DNA of 57,294 nucleotides from CAZSNT01 sp964607765 (GTDB lineage Bacteria; Verrucomicrobiota; Lentisphaeria; Oligosphaerales; JABHEG01): the NCBI GenBank assembly GCA_964607765.1, contig CAZSNT010000049.1, positions 1 to 57,294 on the forward strand. Reading direction: 5' to 3'. A model generated the notes under the pieces. That model ran no database searches, had not been told where the DNA came from, and saw only the letters and a program-made list of their open reading frames with translations. This document shows, piece after piece, positions 1 to 9,100 of this stretch; position 1 is the first letter of the stretch, and every line of letters begins with the position of its first letter. The translations under genes and the position numbers were made by a program.

Positions 1-7
1 CCCGGAT

Positions 8-91
8 GCCGAGCTGGTGCTCGGCGGCCCCAGGACACCCGACAAACAGGCCGAGCCGGCATTCGCTGGGACCGCCGAGCACCAGCTCGGC
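8..91. repeat. REP-like nested inverted repeat
   Basis: Two exact 20-base inverted arms lie at 8-27 and 72-91, separated by 44 bases. Each arm is itself a hairpin: GCCGAGC and GCTCGGC flank a four-base loop, TGGT in the first arm and ACCA in the second. The whole unit can therefore form either two small hairpins or one long stem. No coding frame explains it. The nested palindrome resembles REP elements that recur between genes in PVC-group genomes; that comparison is from general knowledge, and no second copy was noticed in this window. Confidence 0.7.
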
Positions 92-403
92 TCTGTCGTC
101 ACCCATGTTGCCCCGATGCCAAGCACCTGAAAGCGGGCGCATCTGTTTCAGGCACCCACAGAACAGCGCAACCGCCTCTGGAGCTCCGCGGCCGGGCTTG
201 ACTTTTGCGTTCGGCCCGGCATCGTGACACAGTAGACGTTTGGCAAAGTGCTTCGAGCAGGCTCACGGCTGTTTTTCCGCAACTGCCCAACTGCACGTCT
301 CTCCTCGTGCCGGTGTCCGGCTGGACGTCCCGGGCGCCGCAGTAGGGATCGAGCCTCGCATCGCGGCGCATGACCGCAGCTCAACCATGGAAGAAGGTAC
401 GCT
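92..403. other. Intergenic leader before cold-shock-like gene
   Basis: I see no supportable gene here. A TTGACT hexamer at 198-203 could be a -35 element, but no convincing -10 follows at 16-18 bases. A purine-rich ribosome binding site (GAAGAAGG, 390-397) belongs to the gene starting at 404. Confidence 0.4.
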
Positions 404-601
404 TTGAAAGGCTGGATTCTGACCATCGTCGAGTCTCAGAAGATCGGGTTTATTACCACTGATCGAGGTGATGAGATCTTCTTCGAGTGCTGCGAGCTTG
501 ACCGTACTGAGCGCACCAGATTCAGGAGCGGCAGCAAGGTCCGGTTCGACCGCGAGGCCCCGGGCTGCCCCGCACACGATATCCATTTGGTGAAGGCGTA
601 A
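404..601 (+). CDS. Small cold-shock-domain-like nucleic-acid-binding protein
   Basis: This 65-residue protein has the size and strand pattern of a CspA-type OB fold. It opens with KGWILTIVESQKIGFITT, which matches the usual G-x-V-x-x-F-x-x-x-K-G-F-G-F-I opening in spacing but lacks most of the aromatic RNP residues, and it ends in AHDIHLVKA, equivalent to the last strand. It begins at TTG 404, chosen for the Shine-Dalgarno-like GAAGAAGG six bases upstream; the ATG at 387 is out of frame and stops within seven codons. A short GC stem (610-624) just after the stop may help termination. It probably binds single-stranded RNA or DNA in the cytoplasm. The missing aromatics make strength of binding doubtful, and the family call is moderate. 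Confidence 0.6.
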   Translation: MKGWILTIVESQKIGFITTDRGDEIFFECCELDRTERTRFRSGSKVRFDREAPGCPAHDIHLVKA

Positions 602-729
602 CCGGACGACCCGCCTCTCGCGGGATTCTCAGGGCAGGACGAGGACAGCCGATCTGTGGCTGTTGCCTCGGGCATTGTCTTGCTGCGGCCCCTATCCACT
701 TGCCTGCCGCTTCTGTCCGAACAGGCCGG

Positions 730-3210
730 TCACTTCGGCGCCTGCGGGGTGGCGGCCCGCCGAAACTCCCTCAACTTCCCCCCCAGGCTGTCCTGGCCTC
801 TCGCGTACCCGTCCATGGCTTTGGACAGGGCCTGAGCCACGCCCGGCATCTGCGGGTGGTCGTGCCGGATGAGCGCCAACGCCACAACCAATTCCCTGAT
901 GGCCAACTCGGGCTCTTCTGCCTGCAGGGCGGCCGTTCCCCGTCCGTGGTACTCCTGCCAGGGCGCTTCGGTCGCGTCCGCGCCGCCGCCGGTTCGTTCA
1001 GCAGTTCCCGCCGCGGTCGGCGGTACCGTCTCGCCCAGGAGGGCGTCGATCTTGGCGTCGAGCCGCGGGTCGCCGCCCACCTGCCGCATCGCCGAGGCGA
1101 GACTATCCAGCACACCGATGTAGCGGAGGTCTCCGGCGCGCGCCTTGGCGAAAGAGAGAGTGATCTCTGCCAGTCCCGCCCTGGGCCGGTTGGCCAGCCG
1201 CATCAGGCAGCCGCGGTACAGGTGCTCTCGCCAGGGCCAATCGTCCTCCACCTGGGACAGGGCGTGCACGATGGCTTTGGCATGCGGCGAATCTTCCGCT
1301 GTCGCGACTCCGGCCCAGGGATCGGCGAGATCGTCGTCCGTGCCTGCGACACCGTCCGGCCCCAACGTGTAGTGCAGCGCGAAATCGGGGAACGCCGGCG
1401 CCCGGGCTCGCGTCTTGTCATGTGCCGAAAGCACCTTCCCTACCACGTCTGCGGCATGCTGTTCCAGCGGCGTGTACACCCAGAAGAGCGTCCTGGCCTC
1501 AGTCAGGGCCTCGTCGAGCTGCCCCTCCTCAAGCAGGGCCTCGACCAGGCACGCATGGATGGTTTCGGTGATCCAGGGGTATGCCGCGTTGGTCGCGACT
1601 CCCCGCCTGAGCGCTGCCTGGTAGTCGCGGGGCTCTGCGGCAGAGCGGACCCGATTGAGCAGGCTTCTGTACTGGCGGGGGAAGTAGTGCGCGCGACCCA
1701 ACGTGCGACTGTTCAGTGCCGCTTCCACCATTTCGTAGGCAGCCGTCGGATCGCCGAGCTCCAAGTAACACTCGGCTGCCGCGAGCCGCGCCGCGGCGCC
1801 CGGGCACCGGAGGCTGTTGAAGATCTTCGCCTGGGCGTCGGGCGCGTTCTCGAGGGCGGCCAGGGCCTTTCCGAACTCCTCGACGGCCGCCGCCGGGTCG
1901 CGCCGTTTCCTGAACATCATGCCTTTGGCATGCAGAAACTCGGCGGCCGCCGCGGGGTCGGCTGTCTTCAGCAGCTCGACCGCGGAGTCGATACCGGTCA
2001 GGATACGCGGGGCTTCCGCCTCGAGCCCAGGCGCGTCCACCAGTTTACGGAGCTGATAGAGCGCCAGGTTGGTGGCGGCGGGCGCTTGAACGATCGACGG
2101 CATGTAGTCGATGCAGTAGTCGATCAGCTCCTTCGTGCGTTCGAGTCTGATCAGGCAGTTGAGGACCCAGGCGTGGTTGTTCACGTCGACACGGACCAGT
2201 TCCCAGTAGAGAGGGAGAGCCTGCTCGTACTCGCGGGCGACATACAGTCGACGGGCTTCGCGCGACATGGCTTTCCAGTCGCGGCGCGCCGGTTTCGGCT
2301 CTGCGGGTTGGGCTGCTGCAAGCTGGGCGGCCATGGTGGCGGCTGCCAGCAGGGCGACCTTGCGCGGGCGTGTGGCTGGGGCGTTCACCATGGGGCGGCT
2401 CCTTGTCGGGGGTGGCTTGTTGTTGGGGGCGGGGCGAACCGCTTCGCGCACCGCCACGCCGCCCACCACGGCGATTACGGCGGTGCACGCGAGCTTCGCC
2501 TGCCAGCCGGCGAATGCCGCCTTGGCCAGCGGCGCAGCCGAGATCGACAGCGGGGCTGTGGCGGCGGCGGGCTGCACGCCGGCCAACGCCAGCTTGCCCA
2601 ACGCTGCGACTAGTGTGGCTGGCGCCGCAGCGGCATCGGCGGTCAGGGCGTCCATCAGCGCGGCGGCCGACACGACGAGCCCCGCGCGGCCCAGATGCCG
2701 TCGCACACCCTCGATGCCGCGCTTGATCGTTTGCGACACGGCCGGCTGCGAGATGCCGAGTTCTCGGGCGAGGACGGTTTGCGGTGTTCCTTCGAGAAAG
2801 TGCCTCACCAGCGGTTCGCGCAGGTTGTCCGGCAGGGCGTCGATGGCGCGGTCCACCTCACGCTGAATCTGTTGCCGAGTGGCCGCACTTTCCTGCTGCC
2901 CTGTCCCGGCCATCGCGGCGGCCTCCCGTTCCCGGGTCTTTCGCGACCTGTCCCGTCGGGCCGTCGACATCGAGGTGCGCGCCGCCACGCGATGCAGCCA
3001 GCCTGGTACGGAGCTTCTGATGGACCGCGCGCGCCGCGCGAGCTCCACGAAGCAATCCTGTGCCGCGTCCTCCGCATCAGCGGCATTGCGGAGCACGCGG
3101 TAGCAGGCGCCGTACACCATGTCACGGCGCCGTGCGACCAACTCGGCGAACGCCTCGGCGTCCCGGTTGCTGGCATAGAGCGAGATCAGTTGTGCGTCGG
3201 TGGTTTCCAT
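730..3210 (-). CDS. ECF sigma factor fused in frame to exported TPR protein
   Basis: One uninterrupted 826-codon frame encodes what look like two proteins. Residues 1-185 are an ECF sigma-70 factor: region 2 includes the segment around YRVLRNAADAEDAAQDCF, and region 4 carries a helix-turn-helix (LARELGISQPAVSQTIKRG). Residues about 185-260 form an Ala-rich tail with a membrane helix near 232-250, typical of PVC-group ECF factors with a built-in membrane anchor. At residue 274 (ATG at 2391) a new N-terminus seems to begin: a signal-peptide-like stretch, then about 500 residues of TPR-type helices. An AAGGAG seven bases before this ATG suggests independent translation. No stop codon separates the parts. 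Either this is a genuine sigma-TPR fusion across the membrane or two genes share one frame. Confidence 0.75.
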   Translation of the reverse strand: METTDAQLISLYASNRDAEAFAELVARRRDMVYGACYRVLRNAADAEDAAQDCFVELARRARSIRSSVPGWLHRVAARTSMSTARRDRSRKTREREAAAMAGTGQQESAATRQQIQREVDRAIDALPDNLREPLVRHFLEGTPQTVLARELGISQPAVSQTIKRGIEGVRRHLGRAGLVVSAAALMDALTADAAAAPATLVAALGKLALAGVQPAAATAPLSISAAPLAKAAFAGWQAKLACTAVIAVVGGVAVREAVRPAPNNKPPPTRSRPMVNAPATRPRKVALLAAATMAAQLAAAQPAEPKPARRDWKAMSREARRLYVAREYEQALPLYWELVRVDVNNHAWVLNCLIRLERTKELIDYCIDYMPSIVQAPAATNLALYQLRKLVDAPGLEAEAPRILTGIDSAVELLKTADPAAAAEFLHAKGMMFRKRRDPAAAVEEFGKALAALENAPDAQAKIFNSLRCPGAAARLAAAECYLELGDPTAAYEMVEAALNSRTLGRAHYFPRQYRSLLNRVRSAAEPRDYQAALRRGVATNAAYPWITETIHACLVEALLEEGQLDEALTEARTLFWVYTPLEQHAADVVGKVLSAHDKTRARAPAFPDFALHYTLGPDGVAGTDDDLADPWAGVATAEDSPHAKAIVHALSQVEDDWPWREHLYRGCLMRLANRPRAGLAEITLSFAKARAGDLRYIGVLDSLASAMRQVGGDPRLDAKIDALLGETVPPTAAGTAERTGGGADATEAPWQEYHGRGTAALQAEEPELAIRELVVALALIRHDHPQMPGVAQALSKAMDGYARGQDSLGGKLREFRRAATPQAPK
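2391..2403 (-). promoter_or_regulatory. Internal ribosome binding site and start in sigma/TPR gene
   Basis: On the minus strand AAGGAG sits seven bases before an in-frame ATG (first base 2391). The peptide that follows has Arg/Lys, an Ala/Leu-rich core and an AAAQ|P-type cleavage site, as expected for a secreted TPR protein of about 553 residues. This supports a second translation start within the long frame. Confidence 0.55.
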
Positions 3211-3267
3211 GTTCCATCCGGAAGTCAGACGCCTGCGTTCACCCTATTAGTGGGGGCCGGACTACGG

Positions 3268-3302
3268 ACTATAAGGCCGGGCACGCGGAATTGCGTGCCC
3301 GG
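3268..3302 (-). promoter_or_regulatory. Hairpin/operator overlapping possible sigma-factor promoter
   Basis: A perfect 10-bp inverted repeat, CCGGGCACGC at 3277-3286 and GCGTGCCCGG at 3293-3302 with a six-base loop, lies 67 bases upstream of the sigma gene. Next to it, TATAGT reads on the minus strand at 3268-3273 and could be a -10 box, which would place the repeat over the -35 region. There is no T tract, so an operator for a dimeric regulator fits better than a terminator. Function is inferred from position only. The rest of the 3211-3526 intergenic region holds only the plus-strand promoter candidate listed separately. Confidence 0.4.
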
Positions 3303-3375
3303 GCGTACGGCAGCGGTCGACTCGACTGAGCCTGCGCGTTCCGTTCTCCGTCAGCGCAGACGGCCGCGTCGGCGC

Positions 3376-3403
3376 TTGACTGTGGCTACCGGTCAAGTAA
3401 AGT
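3376..3403 (+). promoter_or_regulatory. Possible sigma-70-type promoter
   Basis: TTGACT at 3376-3381 is followed after 16 bases by TAAAGT at 3398-3403. The pair stands about 120 bases upstream of the plus-strand gene at 3527. Match to consensus is 5/6 and 4/6; no transcript evidence is available. Confidence 0.35.
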
Positions 3404-3526
3404 GTGAGGCAAGTGGAAGAAATGGCTCCCGTGGTTCCCGTAGTTGTTGCGGCGATTGCGCTTTGGGTATGCGCCCACGGCGAGCGTGCAGTCCGAGAGG
3501 GTTCAGGGAAGTAGAGGAGTTGGGAG

Positions 3527-4156
3527 ATGAAGGTTCTTGGTGGGCTTGTGGCGGTGATCGTTGGGGCGTTTGCTGTTGTCTACTTCATGTGGGGGCGTTC
3601 CTTCCTTTGGGAACGGGAGTTCGACTACGTCAGGACCGCGTGCCTCGGCGCCGGCAACTACGAGGAAGCGCACGACGGTGCGCAGAAACTGCTTAAAGCG
3701 CCCACGCCGGACCAGAAGTGGCGGGCCGAGCTGTTGTCGCGGCAGATCGCGATCCTGAATGACCCCGACGGGCAGGAGAAGGCATCGGACGTGGTCTTGC
3801 GTTCACGCGGGACACGGCAGTGGCACGGGACGCGGGAGCGCGTCGAGCTCATTGAGATTGAAAACCGGACCGGTGACGCGATCGAAGTCAGTGACGAGTA
3901 CTTCATCGCCATGCGGCACGGCTGCGGCTTCGCCACACGTCGCGGCGGTGTTGGGATACCGCGGACAGACCTGCCCGCGGGGCACCGTCTGCGCGGGACG
4001 GTGGTATTCACGGCGGCGCCGGCCTCACTCAGCGAGCCGATGCACCTGTACTACGTGGATGCATCACGGTATGTTCACACCGAGGCAGGCGAGTCCAAGG
4101 GGATGTTCAACGAGGGCAAGGAAGCCGCTGTTGAGGTGCAGGAACTGCCGGAGTGA
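3527..4156 (+). CDS. Membrane-anchored protein of unknown function
   Basis: This 209-residue protein has one N-terminal hydrophobic helix (about residues 4-21) with a single Lys before it, so most of the chain is probably extracytoplasmic. Residues 30-75 look like a short helical pair of the TPR kind (ACLGAGNYEEAHDGAQKLL). Residues 105-205 are predicted beta-rich, with alternating hydrophobics in RVELIEIENRTGDAIEV and RLRGTVVFTA. I do not recognise a family. It starts at ATG 3527 behind an AGGAG about ten bases upstream. It precedes the exported protease at 4357 on the same strand by 200 bases, so co-expression is possible but unproven. Confidence 0.65.
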   Translation: MKVLGGLVAVIVGAFAVVYFMWGRSFLWEREFDYVRTACLGAGNYEEAHDGAQKLLKAPTPDQKWRAELLSRQIAILNDPDGQEKASDVVLRSRGTRQWHGTRERVELIEIENRTGDAIEVSDEYFIAMRHGCGFATRRGGVGIPRTDLPAGHRLRGTVVFTAAPASLSEPMHLYYVDASRYVHTEAGESKGMFNEGKEAAVEVQELPE

Positions 4157-4356
4157 TTGGGCTGCTCGAGCATCGTGTGTGATGTGACGGCTAGTGTGTG
4201 CGCCGCTTCCTCGACAGGCCATGGGGTCACGCAGGCCGGTCAGGGAAGCCTGGCACCGAGTTTGATTCACCTCACTGCATGGGTATATTCGCGGCCACGG
4301 GCGAAGGCCCGGTGATGGGTTGAGCTGCAGATGCGGGGTGAACGGAGGCGAGAGCA

Positions 4357-6075
4357 GTGGGCATAGCGCCGAGAGGGGGTTCCTTGCCGCTGAACGGGTG
4401 GATCCGAGTGTTCTGTGTGTGGGCGGCGGCTGTTGTCGCGCTGGCCTGCTCAGCCGTTCGAGCGCAAACCACAGCCGCGAGTGTGCAGGCGCTCTCCTTC
4501 GACGGCGACGCGCCACCCGGGGAAGAATGGGTGAACGCCCACTTTGGGTTCGGGGCAATGAAGGGGGCGGCCCCCGGAGCGGGAGTGGGGCGCTACCTGG
4601 AGGACGGCGGCAAGGCCACGTTTGTCATCCCTGCCTCCGGGTACGTAGCAACCCTTGCCAAGTACGACGGCGGAAAGACTCCGTACCGCGTCTCCCTCAG
4701 GCTCTCGTGGGGAACCGGCGATGGCATCTGCATCGGGATCGCCGGGAAGTGGGTCACTGTGAGCCGCGACGGGCTGGAGTTCCGGGGCGGCTGGAAAGCG
4801 ACTGCCCCGGATGGTCTTCCAGTTGGCAGCAAGTTCGACATCAGGTTCGATGTTTCTGCTGACCGGATCGGGGTGTGGGCTCTGGGGAAACAGGTCGGCG
4901 TCTATGACGTCGACAAGCCTCGGAACTCGCCGGTCGTCCTGCGTGGGTGGCGCGAGGGGTGGTCCTGTCACGGCCTCCGAGTAGCGCCCCCCAACGTCCC
5001 GGCCGGTCCGAAGGATCCGGCCGCAGAGGTCGAGCAACTGGCCGCCGGGTCGCTTCGGGCGTCCCCGGACGCAGGGATGTCGCCGGAGCTGGCCAGCGGC
5101 CGGCAAGCCAGTGAGAAGGACTGGGCAAGCTCCGTGTTGATCGTGGCTGGCGAGGGCGGGACTGGTACGGGTTTCGTGACCGAATTGTTCGGGCGTACCT
5201 TCGTGGTGTCGAACGCGCACGTTGTTCTCGGGGAGGAGGATGTGACCAAGGTCAAGCTGACCGACCACCGCAACCGCAGCGTGCCGTTCAGCGAGGTGTA
5301 TTTTGCGCGTGAGAACGATGTGGTCCTGTTCCGGGCCGAGTGCGCGGATCTGCTCTGCCTGCCTCTCGAGCCCGCCTTCGGGACTGTCGTGACGCCGGGC
5401 GAACGCGTATCGGTCCTCGGTAACAGCCAGGGCATGAAAACGATCACCCGGGTTCAGGGCAAGGTCCTTTCAGTCGGGCCGGACCGGGTTGAGGTGGACG
5501 CCGGTTACGTCCAGGGCAACAGTGGCAGCCCGATCATTCTGAGCAAGACCGGCACGGTGATCGGGGTTGCCACGTTTGCGGTGAACTCCCCAAAGGACTG
5601 GCTGGCGCAGGGCACGCGGTTCAGCGGCGTACGTCGTTTCGGAGAGAGACTCGACACACTGGCGCCGAACGACCTTCAGAAACTCGTGCCGAGGCGGTTT
5701 GGTCAGGACTGCGCCGCGCTCAATCAAGCGGCGAAGTCTCTGGAGCTCACAGTGCTGTTGATCAGGGACCTGCTGTCGACACCGGCCTTGGTCGAGAGCG
5801 CCTACACCAACGCCGCGATGCGGCGGATTGTGCGGGAGTGGAACAAGGAGCTGGCCGCAGGCACGACGGGGGCCAGGCGCGAGCAACGACGCAGTCGTAC
5901 GACCGCGCTGTTGAAGGATTTCCGGGAGCATCTGGGCGTGCCGTTCGAGACCGGTGAGCGGCATGCGTTCGCCTACGACCTGCTCCAGGCCACGTTCGGT
6001 GACATGAAGGAGGCGCACAGATCCCTCAACAAGCAACTCAAGATTGTCGGGGGCGCTGTGATCCAAGGACTCTGA
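4357..6075 (+). CDS. Exported trypsin-like serine protease with N-terminal beta domain
   Basis: This 572-residue protein opens with a signal peptide (core AAAVVALACSAVRAQ). Residues 45-205 resemble a concanavalin-type jelly-roll of the LamG kind. Residues about 255-430 are a trypsin/HtrA-like serine protease with all three catalytic residues visible: His288 in SNAHVV, Asp321 in ENDVVLF and Ser389 in GNSGSP. The last 130 residues are helical and unassigned. Unlike HtrA there is no PDZ domain. GTG 4357 is chosen because GGAGG lies eight bases upstream and it gives a proper signal peptide. It stands 49 bases before the pseudokinase/FGE gene, suggesting one operon. It probably cleaves proteins outside the cytoplasmic membrane; the substrate is unknown. 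Confidence 0.85.
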   Translation: MGIAPRGGSLPLNGWIRVFCVWAAAVVALACSAVRAQTTAASVQALSFDGDAPPGEEWVNAHFGFGAMKGAAPGAGVGRYLEDGGKATFVIPASGYVATLAKYDGGKTPYRVSLRLSWGTGDGICIGIAGKWVTVSRDGLEFRGGWKATAPDGLPVGSKFDIRFDVSADRIGVWALGKQVGVYDVDKPRNSPVVLRGWREGWSCHGLRVAPPNVPAGPKDPAAEVEQLAAGSLRASPDAGMSPELASGRQASEKDWASSVLIVAGEGGTGTGFVTELFGRTFVVSNAHVVLGEEDVTKVKLTDHRNRSVPFSEVYFARENDVVLFRAECADLLCLPLEPAFGTVVTPGERVSVLGNSQGMKTITRVQGKVLSVGPDRVEVDAGYVQGNSGSPIILSKTGTVIGVATFAVNSPKDWLAQGTRFSGVRRFGERLDTLAPNDLQKLVPRRFGQDCAALNQAAKSLELTVLLIRDLLSTPALVESAYTNAAMRRIVREWNKELAAGTTGARREQRRSRTTALLKDFREHLGVPFETGERHAFAYDLLQATFGDMKEAHRSLNKQLKIVGGAVIQGL

Positions 6076-6124
6076 GCACAGTCCACGCAGCGGTAATCCA
6101 CCACGCAGAACAACAGGGCAGCCG

Positions 6125-9100
6125 GTGAACGAAGACCTACAAGGTACGCCGGACAAGCAGGACGGCAGCACGGGTACGCCGGCAGAGGCCGGTTCGCAGC
6201 AGGGCCGACGCGGCCGGCTTGGACACATCGACCAGTACACTCTGCTCGAACGCGTGCAGGCGCAGGACGCAGTTTGGCCCACGTTCCGGGCGCGCGACAC
6301 CACCATCGGCATCGACGTGACGGTTCACGTCGTGCCGCCGGAGGTGACCGACTCCTCAGGGGCGCTGAGCGCACTCCGGGACGCTTGCTACGACGCGACT
6401 GACGTGCGGCACGCCGGACTCGCGCGGTTCCTGCGGCTGCACACCGTCAGCGCAGTCGACGAGAAAGCCCGGGAGCACACCGCGCTCGAGGAAGGCGACT
6501 GCCTGCTTGTCACCGAGCTGGTCGAGGGCCAGACCGTGGCTGCCTGGCGTGAGAGTTTGCCGGACGGCAGGATGCCATGGCCTCAGGCGCTGGCGGTCAT
6601 GCAGAGCGTAGTGGGTGGCTTGCAGGCCGTGCACGCCAGCGGCATGGTGCACGGCAGCATCACACCCGACCGGATCGTGGTCTTGCCGAACGGGACAGCG
6701 AAGTTGACCCACTTCGGTGTCGACGGCCTTCTTGGCCAAGCTGTCGAAAAGGTGTCTGGCGAGCGGGACATCGCCGCGGCCCAGCTTCCTTACCTCGCCC
6801 CCGACTTCCTGACGACCGGCCGGGCCACAGCCGCCTCGGATCAGTTTGCCGTGGCCGTTGTGCTGTATGAGCTGGTCAGCGGCCGGCACCCGTTCGCAGA
6901 CGCCTCCGCCTCTGACCTCGACGCCCTGCTGCAGACGCTGCAGACGGTCGTGCCGGAGCCGGTTGCAGCAGCTGACGCCGCGGCCAACGCGGCACTGTCG
7001 CGGGCGTTGCGGCCAGTCCCGGCTGAGCGTTTCGCGTCCTGCGCGGAGTTCCTGGCGGAGCTCGGCGCGGAAGTGCAGACCGCGCCGACTGCGACGACTG
7101 CGACGACCGATATTCCTTGGGGAACAGTCGCGCGCGTCGCGGCGGGCCTTGCGGTCGTGCTGATTGGGTTCCGCGTGATGCGCTCGTGCGGCGGCGGGGA
7201 CGCTCCCGACCGGCCGCGTGTTGTCCAGCCTTCGTCCCCCGAGCCTGAGCCGCCTCGGTCGCCTGTCGACGAGGCGATTGACGCTGCACGATCTCACGTC
7301 GCGAAGGACAAGCTGGTTGAGGCCTGGCGGGCGCTGCGGCGGGCCAGAGAGATCGACCCGGAACACGCCGGGCTGCCGGACGCAGAAAAGGCGTTCCGGG
7401 CCGCCGTCGGTCTCGCCGACGCCGCCACGAGTCGCAGTGATGTACGCGCTGTCCAGGAAGAGCTCAAGAGCGGCGCGGACTGGCCGGGGAAAGGGGTTGG
7501 CACTGCCGCGTTGACGACGGCCTTAACGCGTGGCGATGCGGCGTCGGCGAAAGGGGATCACGCGGAGGCGTTTGGGGTCTACCAACTGGCACTGCAGCAA
7601 GCTGCTGCCGCACGCCAGCAGCAGACAGAGTGGGGGAAGGCGGAAGACATGCGGCAGCGCGTCGAAGACCTTTTCAAGCTCGCCGAAGAGACGGGGTTCG
7701 GCACGTCCGCTCCTGCCCAGATACAACGACTTCGGGAGCTTGCCGACAGCGCTCGCGAGTCTCGCGACAGGGGCGAGGTGGACGGTGCATGCGAGTTGCT
7801 GCTTCGGGTCGAGACGGACCTGGGAACAGCGATGGAGAAGACGGTCTCAGGTCGGTTCGACCGCCAGCTCAAGGACGCAATGAGTGCCTGGGAAAAGGAC
7901 GTAGGGCGCAGTTTCTTCCAACCGGCGCTGAACCAGGCTGCCGTGGCTCGGGACAAGGCGCGGAACAAGAAATGCGCGGAGGCCTGCCGTGTGTGGCTGG
8001 AGGCGTTCACCGCGCTGGACATGCTTACGTTCGCTGCCCAACACGACAAGGACATACGGGGCATCCAGGAACTCTTGACGCGGGTGGAGGAGTTGGTTGG
8101 CAAGCAGGCCACGGCCCCGGAGTCCATCCAGGAGTCCGAGACGCTTTTCAAACGCGCCCGTTCGGCGTTGGCTGTCATCATGAAGGCGGACCCGGAGCTG
8201 GCTGGCAAGCACAAGGGCACGCGCGAGCTGCAGGATCGTACCAAGTCACTGGAAGCCAGGTTCGGCAGTGAGGCCGCGGAAGGCCAGCCGTGGATCGTGC
8301 CTTCGGCGGGGCTGCATATGTGCTGGGTCCCCTCGGGCCGCTGCCAACTGGGCAGCCCGCCGGACGAACGCAAGTCCGCCGCCGCTGAGGGGCGTGGCCG
8401 CCGGGAGTGGTATCGGGACGAGGGCGATGGGCAGTTGGAGGCCGTGCTGGAACAGGGGTTCTGGCTCAGCACAGGCGAAACCACTGTCCGGCAATGGACG
8501 CTGTTCGCCACGGCCACGGAGCACCGTACCGAGGCGGAGACGGCGGGGCGGGCCTGGGGAGTGGACTTGCATGGCTCGCGGCAGGCCGGGTGGCGTGCGG
8601 GCGCAACGTGGCGCAGCCCCGGTCACGGCGAGGCCGTGCACGAACAGCATCCGGTAACGTGCGTGAGCTGGAACGACGCTCAGGCATACTGCCGCTGGCT
8701 GACCACAACTGAGCACGAGGCCGGTCGGCTCCCGGAAGGTTACGAGTATCGGCTGCCGACCGAAGCCGAGTGGGAATTCGGGTGTCGTGCCGGAACGAGG
8801 ACACCGTTCTGGTGGGGGAACGACCCGGACGATGCCAGGCAGCGAGTCAACGTTGCGGGGCGCGAGGATTCGAATGGGGACGGCTATCGCTGGGTGCTGA
8901 GCAACACCTGGGTCGACGCCAGCGAGTGGGTGTGGCAGATCAAATTCGTCGATCGCCGCCGCAATGCCTATGGCCTGGTGGACATGCTGGGCAACGTTTG
9001 GGAATGGTGCTTGGACGACTACAACTCACGCCGGCCGAGCGCCCGGCTTCACAGTGGCGATGGGACACGCCGTGTGGTCAGGGGGGGCTCGTTCAAGCAG

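Noticed and set aside
198..203. TTGACT as a promoter for the cold-shock-like gene
   Set aside because: No credible -10 hexamer at 16-18 bases and about 200 bases from the start.
700..2613. 637-codon plus-strand open frame
   Set aside because: It lies antisense to the sigma/TPR gene, is rich in Arg, Gly and Pro with no domain pattern, and is a GC-bias shadow.
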